DNA of 64,000 nucleotides from Uliginosibacterium sp. 31-16. Its GTDB lineage: Bacteria > Pseudomonadota > Gammaproteobacteria > Burkholderiales > Rhodocyclaceae. The stretch spans positions 434,001-498,000 of the forward strand of contig NZ_JAVALZ010000003.1 of the NCBI RefSeq assembly GCF_030730865.1, written 5' to 3'. Below, piece after piece: positions 47,426-56,866 of this stretch; position 1 is the first letter of the stretch; each line of letters starts with the position of its first letter. The position numbers and the translations under genes are program-made. The notes beneath the pieces are model-generated. The model did not search any database. It was not told the DNA's origin and was given only the letters and a program-made list of their open reading frames with translations.

Positions 47426-48604
47426 TTACTCTTGCGGGGAGTTGCCCGGCAGAGGGCGTTGCGCGATCTGGGTGACGGCTTCGAGCGTTTTTCCGCGTCG
47501 GATCAGACTGAGCTTGGCCAGTTGGCCGGGTGGCAGGCGGGCAACCGACTCCAGCACGCCATGAGCGTTGACGATGGGCTGGCCGTCAATGGCGGTGAGC
47601 ACATCACCGGGCAGTACTCCCGCCTTTTGCGCCGGGCTGTTGCGGGCGATACCGGCAATCAGGGCTCCCTTGGCCGGCAGCTTGAACGCTTCGATCAGGT
47701 CCGGAGTGATTTCCTGTACCTGGACGCCAATCCAGCCGCGAGTGACCCGTCCGGTCTTGATGATCTGCTCCATGATGCTTTGTGCCGAAGCCGCCGGAAT
47801 CGCAAAGCCGATGCCCAGCGAACCTCCGGAGCGGGAGTAGATCGCCGTGTTGATGCCGAGCAGACGCCCTTGGGTGTCGACCAGTGCACCACCGGAATTG
47901 CCAGGGTTGATCGCGGCATCGGTCTGGATGAAATTCTCGAAGGTGTTGATCCCCAACTGGGTGCGCCCCATGGCGCTGACGATGCCCATCGTGACGGTCT
48001 GGCCGACGCCGAAGGGATTGCCGATGGCCAGTACAACATCGCCGACATGAACGCTGCTGGCGGGCGAGAAGCTGATGGCGGGCAGCTTTTCCTTACTGTC
48101 GATACGCAGGACGGCGATGTCGGTCTCGGGGTCGCGGCCGACGATGCGGGCGGCGAATTTCTTGCCGTCGTTGAGCGCGATCTCGATGGCATCGGCGCCT
48201 TCAATGACGTGATTGTTGGTCAGGATGTAACCATCGGTGCTGACCAGCACGCCTGAGCCCAGGCCTGAGCTGCGCTGGGTTTGCTGTTGCCCGGAGTCGC
48301 CGAAGAAATGCTTGAAGAAAGGGTCGTTGAGCAGGGGGTGCTGGGGCGCCACGACTTCCTTGCTGGTGAAAACATGAACCACGGCGGGCAGTGCGCGCTG
48401 GGCCGCTGTTGCATACCCTCCGGTAGTGGGCTGCTGGCCGTTGTTTTCTGCTTGTGACTCGGCGCTGCTTGCCACAGGCACGCCACTGGATGCAGGCATC
48501 AAGCGGGTGCGGGGCAGCCATTCCGGTTTGAACGTGACGATGACGAACAGCACGGCCAGCGCGATCGTGACGGTTTGCGCGAAGATCAGCCACAGACGTT
48601 GCAT
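47426..48604 (-). CDS. Membrane-anchored HtrA/DegS-type serine protease
   Basis: 392 residues. A single N-terminal helix (LIFAQTVTIALAVLFVIVTF) anchors it to the periplasmic face; a trypsin-like domain has His132 (TNNHVIEGAD), Asp162 (PETDIAVLRI) and Ser237 (NPGNSGGALV); one PDZ domain follows (GIARNSPAQKAGVLPGDVLT). One PDZ plus an anchor suggests DegS-like stress sensing, but DegP-like quality control is possible because no RseA/RpoE genes are nearby. The ATG at 48604 was preferred over a TTG at 48613. It is divergent from the Nif3-like gene. Confidence 0.93.
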   Translation of the reverse strand: MQRLWLIFAQTVTIALAVLFVIVTFKPEWLPRTRLMPASSGVPVASSAESQAENNGQQPTTGGYATAAQRALPAVVHVFTSKEVVAPQHPLLNDPFFKHFFGDSGQQQTQRSSGLGSGVLVSTDGYILTNNHVIEGADAIEIALNDGKKFAARIVGRDPETDIAVLRIDSKEKLPAISFSPASSVHVGDVVLAIGNPFGVGQTVTMGIVSAMGRTQLGINTFENFIQTDAAINPGNSGGALVDTQGRLLGINTAIYSRSGGSLGIGFAIPAASAQSIMEQIIKTGRVTRGWIGVQVQEITPDLIEAFKLPAKGALIAGIARNSPAQKAGVLPGDVLTAIDGQPIVNAHGVLESVARLPPGQLAKLSLIRRGKTLEAVTQIAQRPLPGNSPQE

Positions 48605-48660
48605 AATTTCCAATCGGCGGAAAACGTGTCCGCCCCAGAATTCAAAAAGGAGAAAAGGCC

Positions 48661-49407
48661 ATGCACCGCACTGAACTGCAAGCTCGTCTGGAGATTCTGC
48701 TGGAATGCGGCCGCTTCAATGATTATTGCCCAAACGGTTTGCAGGTGGAAGGGCGAGCCAAGGTCCAGCGTGTGGTATGCGGGGTTTCGGCCAGCCGGGC
48801 GCTGATCGAGCGGGCGATTGAATTGCAGGCCGATGCAATCATCGTGCATCACGGCTGGTTCTGGCGTGGCGAGGATTTCCGGGTGACGGGCATTCGCCGT
48901 CAGCGTCTGGGTTTGCTGCTGACACATGACATCAACCTGTTTGCTTACCACTTGCCGCTGGATGCCCATCCGGAACTGGGTAATAACGTCCAGCTGGCGC
49001 GGGTGCTGGGCTGGCAGCTGGAAAGCGTCTGCCGTGAGCAGCCGCTGGTGCTGCTCGGGCATCTGCCGCATCCGATGCCGGCCGGTGAGGTGGCGCGCTC
49101 GGTGGCGGCCCGGCTGGCGCGCGAACCCTTGTTGATTGGCGAGCCGCAGCGTGAGATCAGACGGGTGGCCTGGTGTACCGGTGGGGCACAGGATTATCTG
49201 GAGTCAGCCGTCGCTGCGGGCGTGGATATGTTCCTGTCCGGAGAAATATCCGAGCGCACTGTTCATCTGGCGCGTGAGAGTGGTGTGACCTATCTTGCTG
49301 CCGGGCACCATGCGACCGAGCGCTATGGCATTCAGGCGCTTGGTGCATATCTGGCAGAGCACTGCGAACTGGACGTGACGTTCGTGGATATCGACAACCC
49401 GGCATGA
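48661..49407 (+). CDS. Nif3-like dinuclear metal-centre protein (DUF34/YbgI)
   Basis: 248 residues, the size of E. coli YbgI. Metal-ligand motifs are present: AIIVHHGWFW, LLTHDINLFAYHLPLDAH, and the late SGEISERTVHLARESGVTYL and LAAGHHATERYG blocks. The protein forms hexameric rings with a two-metal centre; GTP cyclohydrolase-like or metal-insertase activity has been suggested for the family but is not settled. It is divergent from the HtrA gene, an arrangement I cannot interpret functionally. AAGGAGAAAAGGCC provides a strong ribosome site. Confidence 0.92.
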   Translation: MHRTELQARLEILLECGRFNDYCPNGLQVEGRAKVQRVVCGVSASRALIERAIELQADAIIVHHGWFWRGEDFRVTGIRRQRLGLLLTHDINLFAYHLPLDAHPELGNNVQLARVLGWQLESVCREQPLVLLGHLPHPMPAGEVARSVAARLAREPLLIGEPQREIRRVAWCTGGAQDYLESAVAAGVDMFLSGEISERTVHLARESGVTYLAAGHHATERYGIQALGAYLAEHCELDVTFVDIDNPA

Positions 49408-49418
49408 GCCGGAGAGGT

Positions 49419-51725
49419 TCAGATTGAGTCGGTATCCTTCATGAAGTTGCCGTCTTCACCAAGATCGTCAAGGTTCAGGTGCAGGGTTTTGCTCAGATCT
49501 GTCATGTCCAGTTCGAAGTCGAGCTGGTGCAGGCCGGTGCCTGTTGCAAACGCTGAAGAGGCTGCCGCTGGAGCAGACGCCCTGTGACGCGAAGCCGGCT
49601 GTGGAGAACGAATCGGCTGCATGATCGGCTGGGTTGGTGTTTCCGTGGTCATGATTGGCGGCACATTCAGGCTGGCGCTCGTCGAGATATGGGTGGCCGA
49701 AGCGGGAACGGGGTCTGCCCCAGGACTCTGGATGTCCGGGCGGTAGGGGCCGATCTGGCTTTCCAGCACACCCAGCAGAGTGAGGATTTCATCAACGATG
49801 GCGAGCGGGAAGCCTTGACGGGTGCCTTGCCGGTTGTCACGCAGCAGTCCGTGCAGATAGGCCTGGCATTCACGTTTGCCCCAGATTTCGTTCAGCCTGG
49901 CGAGAATGTGCGGCATGCTCTCAAGGGATTCAGGGGTCTGCCTGGCGAGCTCGAAAGCGTCCCACTCCACCGTCTTGACGTTGAAGGTCTTGTTCAGCTG
50001 AACGGTCAGCGCGTCAAACTCGGTGCGCATGTTGGCTGCGCGGTAGACCTCAAGCAGTTTGAGCCAGGGTTTGACGGCCTGTTTCGGGTTGCTGCGGATG
50101 AAGTCCGCAAGCGTTTGCGCTGCGCCATGTACGCGACCGAAAGACATCATGATCTCGGCCAGTTCAATGGCTGAGTCATGTTCTTCAACGTCGTCATCAA
50201 TGATCTGCAGCAGCGAGGCCGGACCGAGGCCGGATGCGGTGAACTGGCCAAGCGCGCCCTCCATTGCGCTGGCTGTACGCGCTGAGGCCTTCGGGGCGTG
50301 ACCCTCCTCATCGGGCCAGATATCCGCCTCGGACAAGGGCGTGATCAGATGTTCGACCACATCCATGTCGCCAGCAACGTCTGGTTGGTGGGCTGTGCTG
50401 ATGGCGTCGCCTTCCAGAGCACTGCTGTTGCGACGACGTCGCCCAATCCAGAGCGCAGCAGCAATCCCGCTGGCGATTGTCAGCAAGCCGGCCGCGATGA
50501 ACGTGCTTGAGGTATACCAGGGCGCCGGTGTTTTGCGGTTTGTCTGTTCCGCTGATGATGCTTGAGGTGCAGGCGCTGCCTGGATGGTGATGGGCACATC
50601 GGCAGCATTCTGTGGTGTGCTCTGCAATGCGCGTGCGGTTTGCAGCTCGCCTTCGAGACGCGTGGCATCCTGTTTGAGGCGTTCCTGCATGGCCTCCAGT
50701 TGACGCAGGCGTTCGGACAGCTCGATCTGTGTTGCGATCTTTTCGTCCAGCGTCGCTATCAATTGCATTTCCGCGCGCAGGCGCGAACGCTGTTCCTCAT
50801 TGAGCTCTTTCCGCGGCCCGATGCTGGTCACCATGCGCAGTGAGTCTTCGGTGCCGCCCGTGACGAACAAACGGTCACGATTCGTACCGGCTCCGTTGAC
50901 CTTGCTGCTACGCGGAGCAGGGGTTGTGCTGCCCGCCCGGGGGCTGGGCAGAGTGTCCTGCGGGGCGCGTTCAGGCAAAGCGGCGAGGCCTGGAGTCGGC
51001 AGGGTGGGCAGATTGAGTTCAATTCCCACAGGAAGAGGGCTGCGCAAAGTCATTCCGCTACCCAATCGAGCGACATTGCGGTTCAGGATGGCACGCGCAA
51101 ATCGGCGCTGGGTGTTACGGTCATCAGGTATCAGGCTTTCGGCAATGCTGTGGACCGAGTCTCCCGACTGGACCAGCCAGATGCGTTCTGCAGTGATTGC
51201 CGGGGGGTAGGTCGGCTCTTTGGCTGCAACCGTGTTGACCGACGCAGGCATTGACGGCAGGAAGGCTTCCTCGGCGCCGGGCGGGTTGAGCAACAGCGTG
51301 TAGTCGCGACGCAAGCCCATGCCACAGTCGATGCGCAAGCCGAGCATGATTGCCGGGTGACTGCTTGGACGGGCCTTGATGATCAACACACGACCGTGTG
51401 GTCCTGATTCAAAACTGAGGCTGCCATTGTTCAACCAGGGTACGTCGTCGCTATAACCTGGCGGAGCTCCGGCCAGACGGATGCAGCTGAGTTCGATGCG
51501 TTCGGCATCATCAGCCAGCATCTGGATTTCGACTCGCAGCGGGGCGCCGATGCGACTGCTTGTATTGGCCTGGCCCAGGCCGACCGCAGATGCGGTCAGA
51601 GGGGATAGAACGCTCCCGATACTTGCCACCAGAGCAGCCAGTATTACTTTACGCATGCGTGGCGGCGTCGATGGTCTGGCGGTATCGGCAAACATGGTCG
51701 GAATGGGAGTTTTATCCTGCCTCAT
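49419..51725 (-). CDS. fimV: FimV-like LysM pilus-assembly/polarity protein
   Basis: 768 residues from the ATG at 51725; a start at 51656 (MRKVILAALVASIGSVLSPL) gives a cleaner signal peptide and 745 residues, and neither has a good ribosome site. The FimV N-terminal domain (VGLGQANTSSRIGAPLRVEI, then LRIDCGMGLRRDYTLLL) precedes a LysM-type segment (RIWLVQSGDSVHSIAE), a coiled coil, one membrane helix (SSTFIAAGLLTIASGIAAAL) and cytoplasmic TPR-like helices with an acidic C-terminal motif (LDFELDMTDLSKTLHLNLDD). FimV organises polar type IV pilus assembly and c-di-GMP/cAMP signalling. No pilus genes are adjacent. Confidence 0.9.
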   Translation of the reverse strand: MRQDKTPIPTMFADTARPSTPPRMRKVILAALVASIGSVLSPLTASAVGLGQANTSSRIGAPLRVEIQMLADDAERIELSCIRLAGAPPGYSDDVPWLNNGSLSFESGPHGRVLIIKARPSSHPAIMLGLRIDCGMGLRRDYTLLLNPPGAEEAFLPSMPASVNTVAAKEPTYPPAITAERIWLVQSGDSVHSIAESLIPDDRNTQRRFARAILNRNVARLGSGMTLRSPLPVGIELNLPTLPTPGLAALPERAPQDTLPSPRAGSTTPAPRSSKVNGAGTNRDRLFVTGGTEDSLRMVTSIGPRKELNEEQRSRLRAEMQLIATLDEKIATQIELSERLRQLEAMQERLKQDATRLEGELQTARALQSTPQNAADVPITIQAAPAPQASSAEQTNRKTPAPWYTSSTFIAAGLLTIASGIAAALWIGRRRRNSSALEGDAISTAHQPDVAGDMDVVEHLITPLSEADIWPDEEGHAPKASARTASAMEGALGQFTASGLGPASLLQIIDDDVEEHDSAIELAEIMMSFGRVHGAAQTLADFIRSNPKQAVKPWLKLLEVYRAANMRTEFDALTVQLNKTFNVKTVEWDAFELARQTPESLESMPHILARLNEIWGKRECQAYLHGLLRDNRQGTRQGFPLAIVDEILTLLGVLESQIGPYRPDIQSPGADPVPASATHISTSASLNVPPIMTTETPTQPIMQPIRSPQPASRHRASAPAAASSAFATGTGLHQLDFELDMTDLSKTLHLNLDDLGEDGNFMKDTDSI

Positions 51726-52145
51726 ATGCTTTTCATTCTAATTCCGGAGGCGTCCATTTAATACATAGTGCTTCCGTAAACCGGCGTCAAACCGTGCTGT
51801 AGTCGAGGTTTTTGTCACGAAAGCATTTGGCATTTTTGGCGTTGTTCTGCATGAAAATACAAAATACGGGAATACCCTCGAAAGCCTCTCATTTTGTTCA
51901 AATTTGATGTCCTTTCCTGACTTGCGTTGTCCGGGTGTGGTGTTGGCAGTGTTTTTTTGATGTTTCGGTATAAAATCCAGTCACCCTGCAGAGATACACG
52001 TGCCCTGATCGAAGGTTGCAGCAATGCAATTGAAAGCGGAGGTCGTGAGCCCGGGGTTCCGTCGTGCGTTTCAATCCATAGACGACTCAAACCGTGCCGG
52101 TTCCCCCGGGTTTTCGGGGCGGCGGCGCGAAACAAGGGCATAAAA
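51726..52145. other. Upstream/leader region of sucCD
   Basis: This 420-bp stretch contains an AT-rich block (51830-51980) with TATAAAAT at 51969-51976, a plausible -10, but the nearest TTGGCA is 20 bp away. A leader of about 165 nt follows, with CCCCGGG/CGGGG hairpin potential near 52105-52121 shortly before sucC. I do not recognise a known riboswitch. Confidence 0.45.
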
Positions 52146-53306
52146 ATGAAGATCCATGAGTACCAAGCAAAAGAAATCCTGCGCAAATATGGCGTAGTCA
52201 CTCCACGCGGCATTCCGTGTTTCAGTGTGGATGAAGCGGTCAAGGCTGCCGATGAACTCGGGGGCTCCATCTGGGTGGTGAAAGCCCAGATTCATGCCGG
52301 CGGGCGTGGCAAGGGTGGTGGTGTGAAGCTGGCTCGTTCAAAAGATGAAGTCCGCACGATTGCCGGCCAGATTTTGGGCATGCAACTGATCACGCACCAG
52401 ACCAGCCCGGAAGGTCAGAAGGTTCGTCGCCTGATGATCGAAGAAGGTGCCGACATCAAGAAGGAATACTACGTTGCCGCGCTGACCGACCGTGCTACCC
52501 AGAAGGTCGCCATGATGGCTTCCTCCGAGGGCGGTATGGATATCGAGGAAGTGGCGCACAACACGCCCGAGAAGATCATCAAGGTCTTTGTCGATCCGGC
52601 GACCGGCCTGACCGAAGCTCAGGGCCAAGAGCTGGCCAAGGGTATTGGCGTGCCGGAAGGCTCGATTGCCAAGGCGATCGATACCTTCCAGAAGCTCTAT
52701 ACCTGTTACATGGAAACGGATGCTTCGCTGGCGGAAATCAACCCGCTGATCCTCGAAGGCAACGGCAACATCAAGGCATTGGACGCCAAGTTCAACTTTG
52801 ATCCGAACGCGCTGTTCCGTCACCCGGATATCGTGGCCTATCGCGACCTGGATGAAGAGGACGCGGCTGAAATCGAAGCTTCCAAGTTCGATCTGGCCTA
52901 CATCTCGCTCGACGGCAACATCGGCTGTCTGGTGAATGGTGCGGGTCTTGCCATGGCGACCATGGACACCATCAAGCTGTTCGGTGCCGAGCCGGCCAAC
53001 TTCCTCGACGTGGGCGGCGGAGCGACCACCGAGAAGGTGACCGAAGCCTTCAAAATCATGCTCAAGAACCCGGCCGTGAAAGGCATTCTGGTTAACATCT
53101 TCGGTGGCATCATGAAATGCGACACCATTGCCAATGGCGTGGTGACGGCGGCTCGCGAAGTGCATCTGCAGGTGCCGCTGGTGGTGCGCATGAAGGGCAC
53201 CAATGAGGATCTGGGCAAGAAGATTCTTGCCGAGTCCGGTCTGCCCATCATCTCTGCCGATACCATGGCAGAGGCCGCCCAGAAGATCGTTTCCGCAGTG
53301 GCCTGA
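52146..53306 (+). CDS. sucC: Succinate--CoA ligase, beta subunit
   Basis: 386 residues, the usual length. It binds nucleotide through an ATP-grasp domain ([17 protein letters not shown] at the N terminus, then [20 protein letters not shown]) and forms the phosphohistidine relay interface with SucD ([18 protein letters not shown]). The pair converts succinyl-CoA to succinate with NTP synthesis in the TCA cycle. The start follows AAGGG; the open frame extends upstream but the sequence before 52146 is not family-like. sucD follows after 22 bp. Unlike in enteric bacteria, sucAB are not next to it. Confidence 0.98.
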   Translation: MKIHEYQAKEILRKYGVVTPRGIPCFSVDEAVKAADELGGSIWVVKAQIHAGGRGKGGGVKLARSKDEVRTIAGQILGMQLITHQTSPEGQKVRRLMIEEGADIKKEYYVAALTDRATQKVAMMASSEGGMDIEEVAHNTPEKIIKVFVDPATGLTEAQGQELAKGIGVPEGSIAKAIDTFQKLYTCYMETDASLAEINPLILEGNGNIKALDAKFNFDPNALFRHPDIVAYRDLDEEDAAEIEASKFDLAYISLDGNIGCLVNGAGLAMATMDTIKLFGAEPANFLDVGGGATTEKVTEAFKIMLKNPAVKGILVNIFGGIMKCDTIANGVVTAAREVHLQVPLVVRMKGTNEDLGKKILAESGLPIISADTMAEAAQKIVSAVA

Positions 53307-53328
53307 GCCACGGCGAGGAGTTCAAGAC

Positions 53329-54222
53329 ATGTCGATTTACATCAATAAAGATACCAAGGTCATCACCCAGGGCATTACGGGCAAGACCGGCCAGTTCCAT
53401 ACCGAGAAGTGCCAGGAGTACGCCAACGGCAAAAACTGTTTCGTTGCAGGCGTAAATCCCAAGAAGGCCGGTGAGTCGATCTTCAATATTCCGATCTATG
53501 GCACGGTGAAAGAGGCTGCGGCCGAAACCGGCGCTACGGTTTCCGTGATTTACGTGCCGCCAGCTGGAGCTGCCGCAGCAATATGGGAAGCGGTCGAGGC
53601 GGATCTCGATCTGGCAATCTGCATCACCGAAGGCATCCCCGTGCGCGACATGCTGGAAGTGCGCAACCGCATGAAGGCCAAGGAAGCCGCAGGTGGCAAG
53701 CGCACCCTGCTGCTCGGCCCGAACTGCCCTGGCCTGATCACGCCGGATGAAATCAAGATCGGCATCATGCCGGGTCACATCCATCGCAAGGGGCGCATCG
53801 GTGTCGTATCGCGCTCCGGCACCCTGACCTATGAAGCCGTGGCACAACTGACCGAAATCGGTCTGGGCCAGTCGTCAGCGGTCGGCATCGGTGGTGATCC
53901 GATCAATGGCCTGAAGCACATCGATGTAATGAAGGCATTCAACGACGACCCCGATACCGATGCGGTCATCATGATTGGTGAAATCGGTGGCCCGGATGAA
54001 GCCGAAGCTGCGTTGTGGTGCAAGGCCAACATGAAGAAGCCGATCGTGGGCTTCATCGCGGGCGTAACGGCCCCGGCCGGCAAGCGCATGGGGCACGCGG
54101 GTGCGTTGATCTCGGGCGGCGCCGATACGGCTGATGCCAAGCTCGCCATCATGGAGGAATGCGGTTTCACTGTGACCCGCAACCCGTCGGAAATGGGCAA
54201 GCTGCTCAAGAGTCTGCTCTGA
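53329..54222 (+). CDS. sucD: Succinate--CoA ligase, alpha subunit
   Basis: 297 residues. The CoA-binding Rossmann region begins [18 protein letters not shown], the central [20 protein letters not shown] and [20 protein letters not shown] blocks are conserved, and the phosphorylated active-site His lies in [14 protein letters not shown]. It works as a complex with SucC. A GAGGAG ribosome site precedes the ATG at 53329. A strong terminator follows, so sucCD end here as a two-gene unit. Confidence 0.98.
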   Translation: MSIYINKDTKVITQGITGKTGQFHTEKCQEYANGKNCFVAGVNPKKAGESIFNIPIYGTVKEAAAETGATVSVIYVPPAGAAAAIWEAVEADLDLAICITEGIPVRDMLEVRNRMKAKEAAGGKRTLLLGPNCPGLITPDEIKIGIMPGHIHRKGRIGVVSRSGTLTYEAVAQLTEIGLGQSSAVGIGGDPINGLKHIDVMKAFNDDPDTDAVIMIGEIGGPDEAEAALWCKANMKKPIVGFIAGVTAPAGKRMGHAGALISGGADTADAKLAIMEECGFTVTRNPSEMGKLLKSLL

Positions 54223-54247
54223 TCACTAATTTTGTTGTGTAAACGAA

Positions 54248-54276
54248 AGCGGGTAGCTTGGCTGCCCGCTTTTTTT
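54248..54276 (+). terminator. Rho-independent terminator of sucCD
   Basis: AGCGGGTAGC (54248-54257) pairs with GCTGCCCGCT (54261-54270) allowing one T-G pair, loop TTG, followed by six T residues. It lies 25 bp after the sucD stop. Confidence 0.93.
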
Positions 54277-54400
54277 GCTTGGGATATACCCTTAGTCGGG
54301 CTGACGGTTACGCTCTGTTTGCGTATCGTCACTGGTTTTATGATCGAACCAGCTAGGATCGTGTCTGGTTTTCATTCATTAACAAGGCAGGAAGAAGCAC

Positions 54401-55105
54401 ATGGAAGTTATTCAAACCAGCGCATTCTGGATCGGTTTGTTCAAAATCATCTGGGTCAATATTCTGTTGTCAGGCGATAACGCGGTCGTTATTGCGCTCG
54501 CGGCGCGTTCCTTGCCGCCAGTTCAGCAGCGCCTGGCCGTGATATGGGGTTCGGTGGCCGCGATCATCATGCGCGTGGTGCTGACAATATTTGCTGTTCA
54601 ACTGCTTGAATTGCCTTGGCTCAAATTGATCGGCGCCGTGCTGTTGCTGTGGATTGGTGTGCAACTGCTGTGTGACAGTGATGGTGAAGGTCACGTCAAG
54701 GAAAGCAGCACGATCATGTCGGCCATCAAGACCATCCTGATAGCCGATCTGGTGATGAGCCTGGACAACGTGCTGGGGGTAGCTGCTGCGGCTGACGCAG
54801 CCCCGGCAGAAGCCAAGACGATCCTGCTGATCATCGGTCTGGCCCTGTCGATTCCAATCGTGATCTTCGGCAGTGGTGTTGTGCTCAAATTGATGGAACG
54901 CTTCCCGATTATCGTGACACTGGGCGCCATGCTGCTGGGCTGGATCGCTGGCGAAATGGCGGTCAAGGAAAGCATTCTGGCGGGCGCGGTGCATGCTATC
55001 CCGTTTGCTCACTATGCGGCTCCTGCTGCGGGTGCCTTGCTGGTGCTGGCAATCGGCCGTATTGTGCAAAGCCGTTCCAAACCCGTGGGTGTGGACGACG
55101 TCTGA
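54401..55105 (+). CDS. TerC family integral membrane protein (YjbE type)
   Basis: 234 residues with seven likely helices. The family motif ILLSGDNAVVIALAARSLP carries the charged metal-site residues, and a second DLVMSLDNVLGVAAAA repeats the pattern, as in all TerC proteins. Members export Mn or Ca or contribute to tellurite resistance; YjbE-like forms are associated with Mn efflux and membrane-protein metalation. I looked for a yybP-ykoY manganese riboswitch in the 178-bp upstream region and saw none. GCAGGAAGAAG is the ribosome site. Confidence 0.92.
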   Translation: MEVIQTSAFWIGLFKIIWVNILLSGDNAVVIALAARSLPPVQQRLAVIWGSVAAIIMRVVLTIFAVQLLELPWLKLIGAVLLLWIGVQLLCDSDGEGHVKESSTIMSAIKTILIADLVMSLDNVLGVAAAADAAPAEAKTILLIIGLALSIPIVIFGSGVVLKLMERFPIIVTLGAMLLGWIAGEMAVKESILAGAVHAIPFAHYAAPAAGALLVLAIGRIVQSRSKPVGVDDV

Positions 55106-55121
55106 TTGAGTGCCGTTCCGG

Positions 55122-55156
55122 CAGATTTGCCTGCCCCGTCAGGGCAGACAAATCTG
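55122..55156 (+). terminator. Long hairpin downstream of the TerC gene
   Basis: CAGATTTGCCTGCC (55122-55135) pairs with GGCAGACAAATCTG (55143-55156) with one mismatch. No T-run follows, so it may be a weak terminator or RNA-end stabiliser. It is unrelated to the GAAGAGCCGC repeat family. The rest of the gap to 55312 holds nothing recognisable. Confidence 0.6.
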
Positions 55157-55312
55157 GTGTTGGTCCGGATCTCGATCCGCTGGGTGAGCAGGGACTGCCG
55201 GAACTGCTCATCCAGTGCCATACTTACGGCTTGAAGGGGTACATTCTGTTGCGATGCGGTTCTGGCTCGGTTACAGGTATGGCATCTGCGGAAAAATCGT
55301 GACGAGGATACG

Positions 55313-56056
55313 ATGGCAAAGCTGATTCTGAGTATGGATGGACTGGTGCTGAAAGAGATTCCGCTGAACAAGGAGCGGACCAGCATCGGACGTAAACCGC
55401 ACAACGACATCCAGATCGACAACCTGGCGATCAGTGGTGAGCATGCGGTAATCGTTGCCATCCTGAACGATGCTTTCCTGGAAGACCTCAACAGTACCAA
55501 CGGCACCTATGTAAATGGGCAGTCGGTCAAGAAACACGTGCTCAAGGACAACGACGTGGTTGAACTGGGCAAGTACCGGCTCAAGTTCCTCAAGGATGCG
55601 CCGGACATGAGTGCCAGCAATACCTTCGAGAAGGCCTTCGTGTCTGCGCCTGAAGCGGCGGCACTGGGAGCCAGCCCACGCGCTCACACTGAAACCATGG
55701 TTGGTTTTGCGGCCGATGCTTCGGTGACCAGCGAGTGGAAGGCACCGATTGATGCCGCGCCCAGTTCTGTCGGCGAGCCGATGGGGGTTGTGCAGATCAT
55801 CAGTGGGCGCAATGCAGGCCGCGAGCTGGATCTTTCAAAATCGCTGACTACGCTGGGCAAGCCCGGGGTACAGGTGGCGGTGATCACCCGTCGGCCGCAC
55901 GGCTATTTCATCACGCACGTGGAAGGCGATTCTTTCCCTGTTCTCAATGGCAAGCAGCTGGATGCGCAAGCTCACCTGCTCGGCGATCATGATGTGATCG
56001 AAATCGCCGGCGTGAAGATGGAGTTCTACCTGCGAACGCCTGCTTCAGGCGCCTGA
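55313..56056 (+). CDS. Tandem FHA domain protein
   Basis: 247 residues, cytoplasmic. The first FHA domain (1-95) has all phosphothreonine-binding residues: RTSIGRKPHNDIQID, ISGEHAVIV and LNSTNGTYVNG. A linker (95-155) leads to a second FHA-like fold (GVVQIISGRNAGRELDLSKS, FITHVEGDSFPVLNGKQLDA) in which the usual GR..S.H residues are lost, so it probably does not bind phosphate. It begins a tight trio with an MBL-fold hydrolase (18-bp gap) and a GAF/GspE ATPase (27-bp gap). The only Ser/Thr phosphatase in the window is at 5.3 kb. Confidence 0.92.
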   Translation: MAKLILSMDGLVLKEIPLNKERTSIGRKPHNDIQIDNLAISGEHAVIVAILNDAFLEDLNSTNGTYVNGQSVKKHVLKDNDVVELGKYRLKFLKDAPDMSASNTFEKAFVSAPEAAALGASPRAHTETMVGFAADASVTSEWKAPIDAAPSSVGEPMGVVQIISGRNAGRELDLSKSLTTLGKPGVQVAVITRRPHGYFITHVEGDSFPVLNGKQLDAQAHLLGDHDVIEIAGVKMEFYLRTPASGA

Positions 56057-56074
56057 AGCCTGGTTATTGGACGC

Positions 56075-56839
56075 ATGAAAATTCGTGTGCTGGGGTGTAG
56101 CGGAGGAATCGGGGGAACGTCCCGCACGACTTCCCTGCTGGTCGACACGGATATCCTTGTTGATTGTGGCACCGGTGTGGGCGAGCTGCCGCTGGAAGAG
56201 CTGCTGCTTGTCGATCATGTATTTCTGACGCACTCCCATCTGGATCACATCGCGCTGTTGCCGATGCTGATCGACACGGTGGGTGATCTGCGCGCGAGGC
56301 CGATCACGGTGTACGCCGCAGAAGAAACCCTGCGGATCTTGCGCGCGCATATCTTCAACTGGTTGGTATGGCCGGATTTCACCGCGATACCCGATCGCAT
56401 TCACCCCATGTTGCGAATGCAGCCGGTGCAGGTGGGGGAGGTGGTCAGCTTGGGCGAGCGATCGGTGCAGGTTTTGCCTGCCTTGCACTCGGTTCCGGCT
56501 GTGGGGTACTGCCTGAGTTGCGGCGGAGACCAGTTGGCGTTCAGCGGAGACACCTCGGTGTGTGACCAGCAGATCGCCGCACTCAATGCGCTGGAAAATT
56601 TGCGCTACCTGCTGATCGAAACCGCCTTTCCGAACGAGCATCAGGATCTCGCGCATGCGGCCCGGCATCTGTCGCCGAGTATGCTGCATAGCGTACTGGA
56701 ACGCCTGACCGGCAACCCTGACGTTTTCGTGACCCATTTCAAACCGGGCTATTCGGATGTGCTGGCGCAGGAAATCCTGCTCTGCAACGGGCGCTTGCGT
56801 CCACAGGTACTATTGAACGAACAGTGCTTCTATCTCTAG
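56075..56839 (+). CDS. Metallo-beta-lactamase-fold hydrolase (phosphodiesterase-like)
   Basis: 254 residues. THSHLDHIALLP is the HxHxDH zinc motif; a later FSGDTSVCDQQ gives the bridging Asp and FVTHFKPGY the last His. LGCSGGIGGTSRTTSLLVDT at the start resembles cAMP-phosphodiesterase class II/RNase Z-like members, so a cyclic nucleotide substrate is possible but not shown. It lies between the FHA gene and the GAF/GspE gene in what looks like one operon, suggesting a signalling role with them. Confidence 0.88.
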   Translation: MKIRVLGCSGGIGGTSRTTSLLVDTDILVDCGTGVGELPLEELLLVDHVFLTHSHLDHIALLPMLIDTVGDLRARPITVYAAEETLRILRAHIFNWLVWPDFTAIPDRIHPMLRMQPVQVGEVVSLGERSVQVLPALHSVPAVGYCLSCGGDQLAFSGDTSVCDQQIAALNALENLRYLLIETAFPNEHQDLAHAARHLSPSMLHSVLERLTGNPDVFVTHFKPGYSDVLAQEILLCNGRLRPQVLLNEQCFYL

Positions 56840-56866
56840 GCTGAATCTTCCTTCTGGAGACTCAGC

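Noticed and set aside
54277..54400. A yybP-ykoY manganese riboswitch before the TerC gene
   Set aside because: The conserved loop sequences and multi-helix layout are not visible.
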